In this document: positions 29,885 through 38,814 of the stretch, in pieces
Layout: every line of letters begins with the position of its first letter
Numbering within the stretch: the stretch's first letter is position 1
Assembly (NCBI RefSeq): GCF_002848135.1
Contig: NZ_PKGB01000003.1
Location: 124,001 to 188,000 of the forward strand
DNA length: 64,000 bases
Origin: Hydrogenovibrio sp. SC-1
Lineage (GTDB): Bacteria > Pseudomonadota > Gammaproteobacteria > Thiomicrospirales > Thiomicrospiraceae
Direction: 5' to 3'
Notes under the pieces: generated by a model
Database searches by the model: none
Told to the model about the DNA's origin: nothing
What the model saw: the letters and a program-made list of their open reading frames with translations, nothing else
Translations under genes and position numbers: made by a program

Positions 29885-30950
29885 ATGGATTTGAAATTAA
29901 ACTACCAATGACGTCACATAAACGTTTATTTTGAGCATCGGTGCCGATCGTGATTCTAAGGAATTGATCGATACGGCCGTGCTTAAAGTGTCGAACGATG
30001 ATTGACTGCTCACGCAACTGGTTAGCAAGTTTAGCCGCATCATAGTGTGGGTGGCGAGCAAAGACAAAGTTGGCTGCTGAGGGTAGGACTTCAAATCCCT
30101 GTTGTTGCAAAAACTCGGTCAGGGTTTGGCGAGTTTTAATAATCTGTTGACAGCAAGATTTAAAGTAATCATTGTCTTCTAATGCAGCCACTGCACCGAC
30201 AATGGCCAATTGATCTAATGGGTAGGAATTAAAGCTGTTCTTAACCCTCTCTAAGGCTTCAATTAAATCAACATGACCTAGTGCGTAGCCCACTCTCAAA
30301 CCGGCTAAAGAACGAGATTTTGAGAAGGTTTGCACCACCAATAGATTTGGGTATTGATTGATTAACGCACTGGCCGAAACGCCACCAAAGTCAATATAGG
30401 CTTCATCGACCACCACCACTGAATCGGGATTGTATTTTAAAATACGTTCAATGGCGTCAAGTGTTAGCAACCGACCTGTGGGTGCGTTAGGGTTCGGGAA
30501 AATAATGCCGCCGTTGGGTTTTTGATAGTCCTCTGGGTTGATGGCAAAATCCTTATCGAGTGGAATTGTTTCATAGTCAATTTCATACAATCCGCAATAC
30601 ACTGGATAGAAACTGTAACTGATGTCCGGAAATAAAATGGCTTGATCTTGTTTCAATAATGCCAGAAACGCATGTGCCAAAACTTCATCAGAGCCGTTGC
30701 CGACAAACACCTGTTGTTCGCTAAGCTGATAGGTTTTTGCCAATGCGGACTTGAGCAGATCGGCATTGGGATCAGGGTAAAGCCGAAGTTTATCAGCGGC
30801 AAGCTGTGTATTAATGGCCGTGTGAACCGATGGTGAGGGTGGGTAGGGATTTTCATTGGTATTTAGTTTAATTAGACTATCGCCTTTGGGTTGTTCGCCC
30901 GGCACATAGGGGGTTAGGGTGTGAACCAATTGGCTCCAAAATTGACTCAT
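29883..30950 (-). CDS. hisC: Histidinol-phosphate aminotransferase
   Basis: A 355-residue class I/II PLP aminotransferase of histidine synthesis. It begins with the [10 protein letters not shown]-type N-terminus typical of HisC, has [19 protein letters not shown] and the PLP lysine in [18 protein letters not shown] (18 residues). No other his genes are in the window. The class also includes broad-specificity aromatic aminotransferases, so the exact substrate is slightly uncertain. Confidence 0.9.
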   Translation of the reverse strand: MSQFWSQLVHTLTPYVPGEQPKGDSLIKLNTNENPYPPSPSVHTAINTQLAADKLRLYPDPNADLLKSALAKTYQLSEQQVFVGNGSDEVLAHAFLALLKQDQAILFPDISYSFYPVYCGLYEIDYETIPLDKDFAINPEDYQKPNGGIIFPNPNAPTGRLLTLDAIERILKYNPDSVVVVDEAYIDFGGVSASALINQYPNLLVVQTFSKSRSLAGLRVGYALGHVDLIEALERVKNSFNSYPLDQLAIVGAVAALEDNDYFKSCCQQIIKTRQTLTEFLQQQGFEVLPSAANFVFARHPHYDAAKLANQLREQSIIVRHFKHGRIDQFLRITIGTDAQNKRLCDVIGSLISNP

Positions 30951-31009
30951 GAAAATCCTCTCTCACAATGGTAACTATCGATAAAGATGCCATTTTAACG
31001 TAAACGCTC

Positions 31010-31037
31010 AAAAAACGCCCAGGCCTGGGCGTTTTTT
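31010..31037. repeat. 28-bp perfect palindrome between divergent genes
   Basis: An A6-CGC-CCAGGCCTGG-GCG-T6 perfect palindrome (31010-31037). It looks like an intrinsic terminator, but it lies between the divergent hisC and mutT-thiE genes, where neither transcript ends. This argues that the element is maintained for a DNA-level reason, or that it ends an unseen antisense or leader transcript. Confidence 0.8.
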
Positions 31038-31091
31038 TGTAAGAATAATGGTTTTAATTCGACTAGCGGTTAAATGATAGGAGAGTTCAGA

Positions 31092-32042
31092 ATGAAAGAG
31101 CCAGTCCAAGTGGTGGTCGGCGTGCTTCGTCAAGGCAATAAACTGTTAATTGCAAAACGGCAAGCGGATCAGTCTCACGCACATTGCTGGGAGTTTCCAG
31201 GCGGAAAAGTTCAAGACGGCGAATCGCTGGAAAGTGCTTTACAACGGGAAATGTTAGAAGAAGTTGGGCTTACGACGGCCAAATGGCAGCCGCTAATAGT
31301 TATTCCTTGGGACTATGGTGACGTTCAAGTGCGCTTGCATGTGTATGTCACGGCACATTGGTCAGGGGAAGTGATGGGTAAAGAGGGACAGCAAATTGCT
31401 TGGAAAGCTTTATCTGAACTGGATGCAACAGATTTTCCAGCCGCCAACCGAGGTATTTTTAAGGCGTTAAGTCTAGCCGACCTCTATATGGTTTCGGGTA
31501 ATTTCCATGATGCACAAGACGCGTTGGCAAGATTGCAGGTTGCATTGGATGACGGTGTGAGATTGATACAGTTACGCGCCAAGAAACTGGAAGAAACTGA
31601 ATTTTTAGCCTTAGCAAAAAAGGCGATTACATTGACACATCAAACACCTGGCGCAAAAATTCTGATTAATGGTAAACCGGAGTGGTTGGCGAAACTTCCC
31701 GATGCAGATGGCATCCAATTACCTTCTACGGCTTTGATGGGGTTAACCGAACGGCCTATCCCAGAAGATAAGCTATTGGGAATTTCAACGCATACGCCCG
31801 TGGAAATGGCAAAAGCCATTGAATTGGATGCGGATTTTTTATTACTTTCACCAGTGAAGAAAACCGCTTCACATCCGGAGTTAGAGGGTTTAGGCTGGCA
31901 GACTTTTGCAGAGTATGTCGCCGATATTCCCGTACCGGTTTATGCATTAGGTGGCATGAAACCACAGGATGTTCAGGACGCAAAACAGCATGGTGGCCAA
32001 GGCATCGCCGCTATTTCAGGGATTTGGCCAGAACCGATTTAA
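31092..32042 (+). CDS. MutT (Nudix) - ThiE-like fusion protein
   Basis: A two-domain protein of 316 residues. Residues 1-130 form a Nudix hydrolase with a full Nudix box (GGKVQDGE, then REMLEEVGL), like MutT, which clears 8-oxo-dGTP. Residues from about 140 to the end resemble thiamine phosphate synthase (ThiE/TenI barrel): VRLIQLRAKKL, ILINGKPEWLAKLPDADGIQLPS in parts, LGISTHTPVEM and the final HGGQGIAAISGIW. MutT-ThiE fusions near secA are known in gammaproteobacteria; whether the second domain makes thiamine phosphate is unproven. ATG 31092 is chosen for its AGGAGA ribosome site. Confidence 0.85.
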   Translation: MKEPVQVVVGVLRQGNKLLIAKRQADQSHAHCWEFPGGKVQDGESLESALQREMLEEVGLTTAKWQPLIVIPWDYGDVQVRLHVYVTAHWSGEVMGKEGQQIAWKALSELDATDFPAANRGIFKALSLADLYMVSGNFHDAQDALARLQVALDDGVRLIQLRAKKLEETEFLALAKKAITLTHQTPGAKILINGKPEWLAKLPDADGIQLPSTALMGLTERPIPEDKLLGISTHTPVEMAKAIELDADFLLLSPVKKTASHPELEGLGWQTFAEYVADIPVPVYALGGMKPQDVQDAKQHGGQGIAAISGIWPEPI

Positions 32043-32057
32043 TTTGTCTTATCTAAA

Positions 32058-32459
32058 TTATGAGTCAACAGCGATTTTGCGTTTTACAAAATACCGTTGA
32101 TTGGGGGTCGTTAAGGTGCTGACATCAATTTGATATTTTTTTAGCTCTGAATTCAGCACCTGCCAATTAGTATTGGAAACCGTCCAATTGGTATGGAAAT
32201 AGAGCCGTTGATGGTTTTTTAAGGTCATGGCTTCATAAATCAACGTCATTTCAGGGTGAGCATCTGCCAGTTGTTGGAAGGCCGCATCACTTAAAATGTG
32301 CGCGGAATTGAGTTGACTTTGTTCTAGCAGAGACTGGTAATCATCAAGTGTTGCGCCTTGATCTCGTAAGGCTTTAATAATGGTGTATGCTAGCTCGCTT
32401 CGAGGAACGATGGCTTCATAGCGGAAGTCGTTGCGAATGACCGTAACTTGATAAGGCAT
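32058..32459 (-). CDS. Conserved-looking hypothetical protein
   Basis: A 133-residue soluble protein with no recognised domain, signal peptide or membrane segment. The ATG at 32459 is favoured over the longer frame (32498) because GGAGGGG stands directly upstream. It has a beta-rich start (PYQVTVIRNDFRYEAIVPRS) and a helical middle. It is convergent with mutT-thiE and lies 122 bases downstream of coaE on the same strand. Confidence 0.6.
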   Translation of the reverse strand: MPYQVTVIRNDFRYEAIVPRSELAYTIIKALRDQGATLDDYQSLLEQSQLNSAHILSDAAFQQLADAHPEMTLIYEAMTLKNHQRLYFHTNWTVSNTNWQVLNSELKKYQIDVSTLTTPNQRYFVKRKIAVDS

Positions 32460-32581
32460 AAACCCCTCCGATAACTTAGCTTGGCTCAATTGACACAAAC
32501 GTCATTGAAATTGAAATCCAGCATAGCATACTCGCCTTAAGCCTCCCTGAATTGACCCATTGAATTGGTCTTAACAAAGGC

Positions 32582-33169
32582 TTAAGAAATGATTAACAGT
32601 GGCTGAAGTTGGGCCTTAATTCGCGTAAGGGATTGAGAAGCATCAATGACATGGTCGGCGATGGCAAGGCGTTCTGCTCGACTGGCTTGTTGTGCTAAAA
32701 TTTGCGATACCTGTTGATGACTGCAATGATCTCGATTCATCACGCGTTCGATTTGCACAGCGGGAGGCAGATCCAGAACGATCACCTGGTCAATATAATC
32801 GGGTACGCCGGTCTCAGCCAATAATGGGATTTCAATAACCACTAATGGCTTTTTTTCAGCGGCAAACTGTGTCAGTTGGCGTTGTGTTTCGGCACGAATT
32901 TTTGGATGCAGAATCGCTTCCAGTTGACGCTTTGCTTGCGGGTCTGTGAAAATTCTGTCTCGTAATTGAGCTCGATCCAGTTGACCATTTGACTGCAAAA
33001 TGTCTGCCCCAAAAGTCTCGACAATTTCGGCCAGTCCTGGTTGTTTTGGCATCACTAATTGGCGTGCAATTTGGTCTGAATCAAGGGTTGCGATCCCTTG
33101 TTGAGCAATCCACGAACAGATTGTGCTCTTGCCACTGCCGATACCACCTGTCAACGCCATCACTTTCAT
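32582..33169 (-). CDS. coaE: Dephospho-CoA kinase
   Basis: A 195-residue P-loop kinase that phosphorylates dephospho-CoA, the final step of coenzyme A synthesis. It has GGIGSGKST at residues 8-16, the DSDQIARQL substrate motif and IPLLAETG. Three pantothenate genes of the same overall pathway (panB, panC, panD) are at 47-51 kb. coaE near secA-mutT is the usual gammaproteobacterial arrangement, although here it is inverted. Confidence 0.94.
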   Translation of the reverse strand: MKVMALTGGIGSGKSTICSWIAQQGIATLDSDQIARQLVMPKQPGLAEIVETFGADILQSNGQLDRAQLRDRIFTDPQAKRQLEAILHPKIRAETQRQLTQFAAEKKPLVVIEIPLLAETGVPDYIDQVIVLDLPPAVQIERVMNRDHCSHQQVSQILAQQASRAERLAIADHVIDASQSLTRIKAQLQPLLIIS

Positions 33170-33194
33170 ATGGGGTTCCCAACGTTATAATTGC

Positions 33195-33228
33195 TTTGAC
33201 TGTAAAGTGTGTTGAGGAATCAGTCAAA
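33195..33228. promoter_or_regulatory. Inverted repeat upstream of the AsnO-like gene
   Basis: TTTGACTG (33195-33202) and CAGTCAAA (33221-33228) form 8-bp perfect arms with an 18-base gap in the coaE-asnO divergent region. A TATAAA box follows at 33247, so the right arm falls at about the -35 position. Candidate operator; the regulator is unknown. Confidence 0.35.
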
Positions 33229-33284
33229 CCTTTTTGATCAGGATTGTATAAAATGACCACCAAAATGATAAGGGGTAAATAACC

Positions 33285-35117
33285 ATGTGTGGTATTTGTG
33301 GTGAAATTTATTGGGATGGACAAACGGCTAGTTCAGATCGAATTGTCAAAATGTTAACCCAGCTGGAGTTGCGAGGACCGGATGATCATGGAATCTGGCA
33401 TCATGATCATGTGGGGTTAGGACATCGACGATTATCGATTATTGATCTAACATCGGCAGCTCACCAACCCATGATTGACCAAGAAATTAGCTTGGTATTT
33501 AATGGTTGTATCTATAACTATCAAGCGTTAAGAACAGAATTAATTGAGTTAGGCCATGATTTTCAGTCGCACTCTGATACCGAAGTGATTATCAAAAGCT
33601 ATCGACAATGGGGGATGGAGTGCGTTAGCCGATTTGAAGGCATGTTTGCGTTTGCCATTTGGGACGACCACCAACAACAGTTGTGTCTCGCGCGCGATCG
33701 GTTTGGTATTAAACCGCTTTATTATGCCCCCGTGGCTGGCGGTGTGCGCTTTGCTTCTAATACCCAGGCACTGCTCGTTTCTGGTGGGATTGATACTCGC
33801 ATTGATCCGATCGGATTACATCACCAATTTACTTTACATGGGGTGGTGCCAGCGCCATCAACCTTGTTAAAAGGGATTAAAAAACTGGAACCAGGCCATT
33901 GGTTGATCGTCAATCCCGATGGGCAGATGATCAAAAAATCCTATTGGCAGTTGGCGGCGAAACGTCCGAGAGATGTGGATGCCCCTCAAACTGAACAGGA
34001 GTGGGTGGATAGAGTCCATGAGTCGCTGAAACAAGCGGTGATGAAGCGTATGACGGCATCTGATGTGCCGGTGGGTGTGTTGTTGTCCGGTGGATTGGAT
34101 TCTAGCTTAATTGTCGCGTTATTAGCTGAAGCGGGTGTGAAGGATTTGCATACGTTTTCTATTGGCTTTGAAGATGTCCCGGAAGAAAAGGGCAGTGAGT
34201 TTGAGTATTCAGATCAGGTGGTGGCACAATATCAAACCCATCACCAAAAATATTTAGTGCCGAATGAAACGGTATTGCCGCGTTTAATTGAGGCGGTTGA
34301 TGCCATGTCTGAACCGATGTTCGGACAAGATGCGATTGCGTTTTATCTGCTCTCTGAGCAGGTTTCTAAAGATGTCAAAGTGGTGATGTCCGGTCAAGGG
34401 GCTGATGAAGTGTTTGGTGGCTATTTTTGGTATCCGCAAATGGCAGAAGCCGCTGAAAATTTGGGGGACAATGAGCCACCCGTGAATGCCTTCGCGCCTT
34501 ATTATTTTGATCGAAGTCATGAAGAATGGCTAGAGATGATTGCGCCGGAATATCATACTGCTGATGTGACTCGCGCATTGATTAATGATCGTTTATCTGA
34601 GGCGGATGCGGACTGTTATATCGATCAAGTCTTGCGCCTGGATGCGACGACCCTAATTGTCGATGACCCTGTTAAGCGGGTTGATAATATGACGATGGCT
34701 TGGAGCTTAGAAGCACGCGTGCCTTTCTTAGACCATCAACTGGTCGAGCTGGTGATGTCTGCGCCACCAGAGCTCAAGTTACAGGATTTTAAATATTTGT
34801 TGAAACGGATTGCCCGTGGTCTGGTGCCTGATAGTGTGATTGATCGTCCCAAAGGTTACTTTCCCATGCCAGCATTGAAATACGTACGCGGCGCGTTTTA
34901 TGACATGATGAAGTCGGTGTTAACTAGCCCACAAGCCCGGGCACGAGGGTTGTTTAATCCTGACTATATTCAGAAGTTATTAGATGATCCGGAAGCTGAA
35001 AGTAGTTTTACGGCGATAAAAGGCAGTAAATTGTGGCATGCGGCGTTATTAGAGCTTTGGTTGCAACGCCATGTCGATCCGTATCAAACAGAAAATTGTG
35101 ACAAGCCATCCATTTAA
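33285..35117 (+). CDS. asnO: Glutamine amidotransferase, AsnB/AsnO type (NAGGN-like)
   Basis: A 610-residue class II glutamine-dependent amidotransferase. Cys2 (MCGICGE) is the N-terminal nucleophile; the synthetase domain has the ATP pyrophosphatase motif SGGLDSS near residue 267. NGCIYNYQALR, FSIGFED, SGQGADEVFGGYFWYP and FAIWDDHQQ resemble the N-acetylglutaminylglutamine amidotransferase branch more than AsnB. That enzyme makes the terminal amide of the osmoprotectant NAGGN. The usual partners, an N-acetylglutaminylglutamine synthetase and an M42-type peptidase, are not adjacent. Plain asparagine synthetase is the alternative. Confidence 0.7.
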   Translation: MCGICGEIYWDGQTASSDRIVKMLTQLELRGPDDHGIWHHDHVGLGHRRLSIIDLTSAAHQPMIDQEISLVFNGCIYNYQALRTELIELGHDFQSHSDTEVIIKSYRQWGMECVSRFEGMFAFAIWDDHQQQLCLARDRFGIKPLYYAPVAGGVRFASNTQALLVSGGIDTRIDPIGLHHQFTLHGVVPAPSTLLKGIKKLEPGHWLIVNPDGQMIKKSYWQLAAKRPRDVDAPQTEQEWVDRVHESLKQAVMKRMTASDVPVGVLLSGGLDSSLIVALLAEAGVKDLHTFSIGFEDVPEEKGSEFEYSDQVVAQYQTHHQKYLVPNETVLPRLIEAVDAMSEPMFGQDAIAFYLLSEQVSKDVKVVMSGQGADEVFGGYFWYPQMAEAAENLGDNEPPVNAFAPYYFDRSHEEWLEMIAPEYHTADVTRALINDRLSEADADCYIDQVLRLDATTLIVDDPVKRVDNMTMAWSLEARVPFLDHQLVELVMSAPPELKLQDFKYLLKRIARGLVPDSVIDRPKGYFPMPALKYVRGAFYDMMKSVLTSPQARARGLFNPDYIQKLLDDPEAESSFTAIKGSKLWHAALLELWLQRHVDPYQTENCDKPSI

Positions 35118-35127
35118 CCAAAGGCTT

Positions 35128-35136
35128 TGTTATAAT
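35128..35136 (+). promoter_or_regulatory. Extended -10 promoter of grxD
   Basis: TGTTATAAT gives a perfect TATAAT (35131-35136) preceded by TG-N, 75 bases before grxD. A 6-bp inverted repeat (CGGGTA at 35153, TACCCG at 35178) follows in the leader and can form a stem in the transcript. Confidence 0.5.
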
Positions 35137-35210
35137 AACCAAGTTATTTAGTCGGGTATTCTGTACGTTCAGTGAACTACCCGTTTGTTAGAAGATGTTA
35201 GGAGTTAAAA

Positions 35211-35558
35211 ATGGAAAACCAAGAACAAGAAATTCTTGCCAAAATTCATGAGCAAGTCACTCAAAACCCAGTGGTTTTATATATGAAAGGCTCACCGCAA
35301 ATGCCATCTTGTGGTTTTTCGAGTCGTACAGCGGAAGCCTTGGTACAAACAGGTGAGAAATTTGCTTTTGTTAATGTGATAGCGGATCCTGCGATTATGA
35401 CCTTTTTACCGAAATATCAAGATTGGCCGACCTTTCCCCAGCTTTATATTGATGGTGAATTGCAGGGAGGGTGTGATATTACCTTGGAACTCGCTGAATC
35501 AGGCGAATTGAAGCGCTTAATGGCTGAAGCCAATGCGAAGGTCGCTTCAGAAGACTAA
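35211..35558 (+). CDS. grxD: Monothiol glutaredoxin, Grx4 family
   Basis: A 115-residue cytoplasmic glutaredoxin with the CGFS active site at residues 34-37, MKGSPQMPSCGFS context, WPTFPQLYIDGELQGGCDI (two parts) and a C-terminal helix. CGFS glutaredoxins bind and pass on [2Fe-2S] clusters with BolA partners, so it complements the Suf system at 15-20 kb. Start ATG with GGAG seven bases upstream. Confidence 0.95.
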   Translation: MENQEQEILAKIHEQVTQNPVVLYMKGSPQMPSCGFSSRTAEALVQTGEKFAFVNVIADPAIMTFLPKYQDWPTFPQLYIDGELQGGCDITLELAESGELKRLMAEANAKVASED

Positions 35559-35565
35559 ACTCTAT

Positions 35566-35591
35566 AAAAATGGCCAGGCCTGGCCATTTTT
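35566..35591. terminator. Bidirectional terminator, 26-bp perfect palindrome
   Basis: A5-TGG-CCAGGCCTGG-CCA-T5 is a perfect palindrome seven bases after the grxD stop and 22 bases before the stop of the convergent chemoreceptor gene. Position and A/T flanks fit termination on both strands; the core is an exact copy of the iterated palindrome. Confidence 0.75.
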
Positions 35592-35612
35592 GCGATGTTC
35601 CACGTTTCCGTA

Positions 35613-38105
35613 TTAAGCAGATTTAGCATCAATGGTCAGTGGGATGACTTGATTTTCTGTCAGCTGATTGGGTTTGGCTTGGCGTAATTTAAAGTCGAGT
35701 AACCGGTCTTCAACTCCCTGTACGGAATCAATAATGGCGGCAGAGGTGTGAGATACTTCTTCAACCAAAGCGGCATTATGTTGGGTGGCTTCCCCAATTT
35801 TTTTCAGTGAATGGTTTACCTCGTGAATACCTTGGTTTTGATGTTTTAATGATTCATTCATATCGATCATGAGGCCTGATATCTCGTCAATTGCAGTGGC
35901 ATTATTTAAAAAGCTTTTACGTGTCAGTTCACTCAGTTCAGTGCCTTTTTGCACTTTTTCTAAGCTTTTCTTTGTAATGTCTCTTATGTGGCTTGCGGCT
36001 TCTGCTGATTTACTCGCAAGGCTTCTGACTTCGGTGGCGACAACGGCAAATCCTTTGCCTGCTTCTCCTGCTCTGGCGGCTTCTACTGCGGCGTTGAGCG
36101 CTAATAGATTGGTTTGAAATGCAATACTATCGATGACTTGGGTAAAGTCGGCAATTTGTTGGCTGGCTTCAGAAATTTCATTGATGGAATCGGCCATTTG
36201 GTTAACAATCACCAGGCCTGATTCAGTTTCTGTTTTAGCTGACTGACTCTTTTGACTGACAAAAGTGGCGTTCTCTAGGGAATTGTTGACTCGTTCAATC
36301 ATCTCATTCATATGGTTCATGGTGGTTTCGACGATGACAGATTGTTGGTTGACTCGTTGGCTTAAATCCTGATTGCCAGCACTGATTTCTCTAACACCAT
36401 GAACGGCTTCAGAAGAGGCGGTTTTAACCTGTTGCAACATATTGCTAACATGTTCGGCCATATCGTCCATATTATTGCGCAGTTCATTCAGCTTACCTTT
36501 AAACTGATGATTCATTTCTACGGAGAAGTTACCTTCCCGGAAGGCCGATAGGGTGGTGGATTTCTGGTTAATTGCGGCTTCTAAGTTATCCAATGAATCA
36601 TTTAAAAAGGTCTTTAATTGTGCCATGTCTCCAGGCATTTCGAGCTGGATTCGCTCTGAGAACTTGCCTTCTTTCATGGCAGCCATAACTTGTTCAACCG
36701 CACCAATGGCATTGCGTTGGGTTTGTATTGCGGCTTGCAAGCTCGAAATGACTTGGCGATAATCGCCCATAAAGGTGGTGTTACTTTGTTCAAAGGAAAG
36801 GTTGCCTTCCTGCAATGCTTGACTCATTTGCTGGATCGACTTCATCGTGAGAGCAATTTCATGGATGCTTTGATTGAAATGATTTTTGAGTTTATCAAAA
36901 TCCCCTGGGTAATCTTGCTCAATTTTGTGGTGAAAATGTCCTTCTGAAAGTGACTTTCCAGCCATCATCAGTTCGTCGGTGATTTGACTGAAAGTCGTGA
37001 TGAGTTGCTGTAGGCTGTGGCTCATCTCAACCAACTCATTATTACCTGTAATTGGCTGCCATTGATTGAGTCGACCCGATTTCGATATCTGTAATACATT
37101 CCGTTGAATTTGCTTGAGTGGTTGTACAATCGATGAAACGATGACGGAATTCAGAAGTAACATCAATAGGATGGCGGCTGCAATAATGGTAATCGCAACC
37201 TGGGTTTTCTGCTGCACCAATAGCGTCAATTGGTCAATAAGCTCGATATTTTGTGTGTCAGCGTGGGTTGAGAGTTGATGGATAATGCCATTGGCTCGTT
37301 GAATCAATGAAATTAAGGATGCATTGTTATCGGATGTGGTGGTCAAATAGTCCTTTATATCAGCGTAAGACTCATAGTACCCATCTCGGCTTTGTTCAAG
37401 GAGGGACAGGGTGCCCATTAACATGAAATTGCCAGATAGATTATCTAGCAGGGTAGAGATGGATTTATCGGCACTGTCACCCAAGCCCGTTTGGTGAAAA
37501 GATTGGTAAAAATCAATATTACTTGTCGAAATCATTTTGCCGAGTAATAGTTGTGAGGTATTCAGCCTTGCGACCAGGTCTTGTACGGCATCATTGACTT
37601 CTGGAAGCGAATTTTCTTGAGCAAAGTCCAGCAACTCTTTGCTGACAAGCGTTAAATCTTTGGCGGTCGGTTCTATGCCATATTCAATGGTGTTTTTGGT
37701 TTCTGTTTTTAAGAATACATTGGAGTTGGTTGCTTTTTTATATTGGCGCAATGCGACCTGTAGCTGTTTAATCAATTGTTGGTGATTCTCGGATGTTAAA
37801 ACGGTCTTTAGGGATTCAGCCTGAGCTTTTAAGGTATCGATTGCGGTATTAAATTTTTGATTCGAAGCCTGTGAAAGCGTCAGTAAATATTCATTGGAAA
37901 GTTGTGTTGTGTGAATCAGGGTTTGTTGAAATTGTGCAATTTTGGCAGTTTGTTCAATTTGAATACTTTTAAGTTCATGAGATTGATTCTCGACCTGTTT
38001 GAGTGAGATCCAGGTGACATAAGATACGGCGGCTAAGAAGCTCATCGAAATCAGTAAATTGAGAAATAACCTTGATCGTATTGAAATGCTATTTAAAAAA
38101 CGCAT
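35613..38105 (-). CDS. Large methyl-accepting chemotaxis protein
   Basis: An 830-residue chemoreceptor. TM1 is at about 13-32, followed by a helical periplasmic domain of about 270 residues, TM2 at about 305-325 ([20 protein letters not shown]) and a HAMP domain. Residues about 380-560 repeat helical HAMP-like units ([44 protein letters not shown]), so this is a poly-HAMP receptor. The signalling tip is [21 protein letters not shown]. No C-terminal pentapeptide tether. The ligand is unknown. Confidence 0.9.
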   Translation of the reverse strand: MRFLNSISIRSRLFLNLLISMSFLAAVSYVTWISLKQVENQSHELKSIQIEQTAKIAQFQQTLIHTTQLSNEYLLTLSQASNQKFNTAIDTLKAQAESLKTVLTSENHQQLIKQLQVALRQYKKATNSNVFLKTETKNTIEYGIEPTAKDLTLVSKELLDFAQENSLPEVNDAVQDLVARLNTSQLLLGKMISTSNIDFYQSFHQTGLGDSADKSISTLLDNLSGNFMLMGTLSLLEQSRDGYYESYADIKDYLTTTSDNNASLISLIQRANGIIHQLSTHADTQNIELIDQLTLLVQQKTQVAITIIAAAILLMLLLNSVIVSSIVQPLKQIQRNVLQISKSGRLNQWQPITGNNELVEMSHSLQQLITTFSQITDELMMAGKSLSEGHFHHKIEQDYPGDFDKLKNHFNQSIHEIALTMKSIQQMSQALQEGNLSFEQSNTTFMGDYRQVISSLQAAIQTQRNAIGAVEQVMAAMKEGKFSERIQLEMPGDMAQLKTFLNDSLDNLEAAINQKSTTLSAFREGNFSVEMNHQFKGKLNELRNNMDDMAEHVSNMLQQVKTASSEAVHGVREISAGNQDLSQRVNQQSVIVETTMNHMNEMIERVNNSLENATFVSQKSQSAKTETESGLVIVNQMADSINEISEASQQIADFTQVIDSIAFQTNLLALNAAVEAARAGEAGKGFAVVATEVRSLASKSAEAASHIRDITKKSLEKVQKGTELSELTRKSFLNNATAIDEISGLMIDMNESLKHQNQGIHEVNHSLKKIGEATQHNAALVEEVSHTSAAIIDSVQGVEDRLLDFKLRQAKPNQLTENQVIPLTIDAKSA

Positions 38106-38120
38106 CTAGCTTCTTATCCT

Positions 38121-38158
38121 TTTGCTCTATAAACGGGCAGTTCAGTTTATAGAGCAAA
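38121..38158. promoter_or_regulatory. 14-bp-arm inverted repeat in the chemoreceptor leader
   Basis: TTTGCTCTATAAAC (38121-38134) and its exact complement (38145-38158) flank a 10-base centre. It lies 15 bases upstream of the ATG of the 830-residue chemoreceptor and just before its AAGGA ribosome site, after the rnt stop. No T-run follows, so it is not a standard terminator; an operator or a leader stem-loop acting on translation are the options. Confidence 0.55.
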
Positions 38159-38193
38159 TTTTAAGTTAAGAAGACGGTTATATTAACGTTTTA

Positions 38194-38814
38194 TTAAATA
38201 TCGGATTGTTTTGATAGAGGCCATTGATTGACAATCTTACAGAATAGATCGGCTGTTTTAAGAGTGTCGTATTCTGCAGAATGAGCCTTGCTGTTATCCC
38301 AGTCAATATCAGCTGATTTTGCGGCCTTTGCAAGAACGGTTTGACCATATGCGAGCCCAGCAAGTGAGACAGTATCAAAAGTGCTGAATTCATGAAAAGG
38401 GGATTTGAGCTTACAGCGCTCAGCAGCTGCTTTGACAAAGCTAAGATCAAAAAAGGCATTATGACCAACGAGAATCGCGCGCGTGCAATCAGTTGCTTTC
38501 AGTTGCTTTTTGATGGGATCAAAACACTTTTGGAGCGCTTCTTTCTCAGAAATCGCCATCCGAAATGGGTGAGTGGGGTCTTCAACGCCGATAAATTTTA
38601 ATGCACTGGGATCAAGCTTTGATCCTTTGAAGGGAAGCACATTGGCTTGAATGACTTGGTCTTTTTCAAGTAGTCCTTGCGCAGTCATTTTAAGGGTGAC
38701 AGCAGCGATTTCAATGAGTGCATGGTTTTGGGCATCAAAACCGGCCGTTTCAACATCAACAACAACAGGAAGAAAACCACGAAAACGATCTTTGATATGG
38801 GTAATAGGATTCAT
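38194..38814 (-). CDS. rnt: Ribonuclease T
   Basis: A 206-residue DEDDh 3'-5' exoribonuclease that trims tRNA and other stable RNA ends. Catalytic motifs: VVDVETAG (Asp, Glu), GHNAFFDLSF (Asp) and HSAEYDTLKT (His, Asp). The length is usual for gammaproteobacterial RNase T. The start codon directly abuts the argA stop (38815), so the two are co-transcribed. Confidence 0.93.
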   Translation of the reverse strand: MNPITHIKDRFRGFLPVVVDVETAGFDAQNHALIEIAAVTLKMTAQGLLEKDQVIQANVLPFKGSKLDPSALKFIGVEDPTHPFRMAISEKEALQKCFDPIKKQLKATDCTRAILVGHNAFFDLSFVKAAAERCKLKSPFHEFSTFDTVSLAGLAYGQTVLAKAAKSADIDWDNSKAHSAEYDTLKTADLFCKIVNQWPLSKQSDI

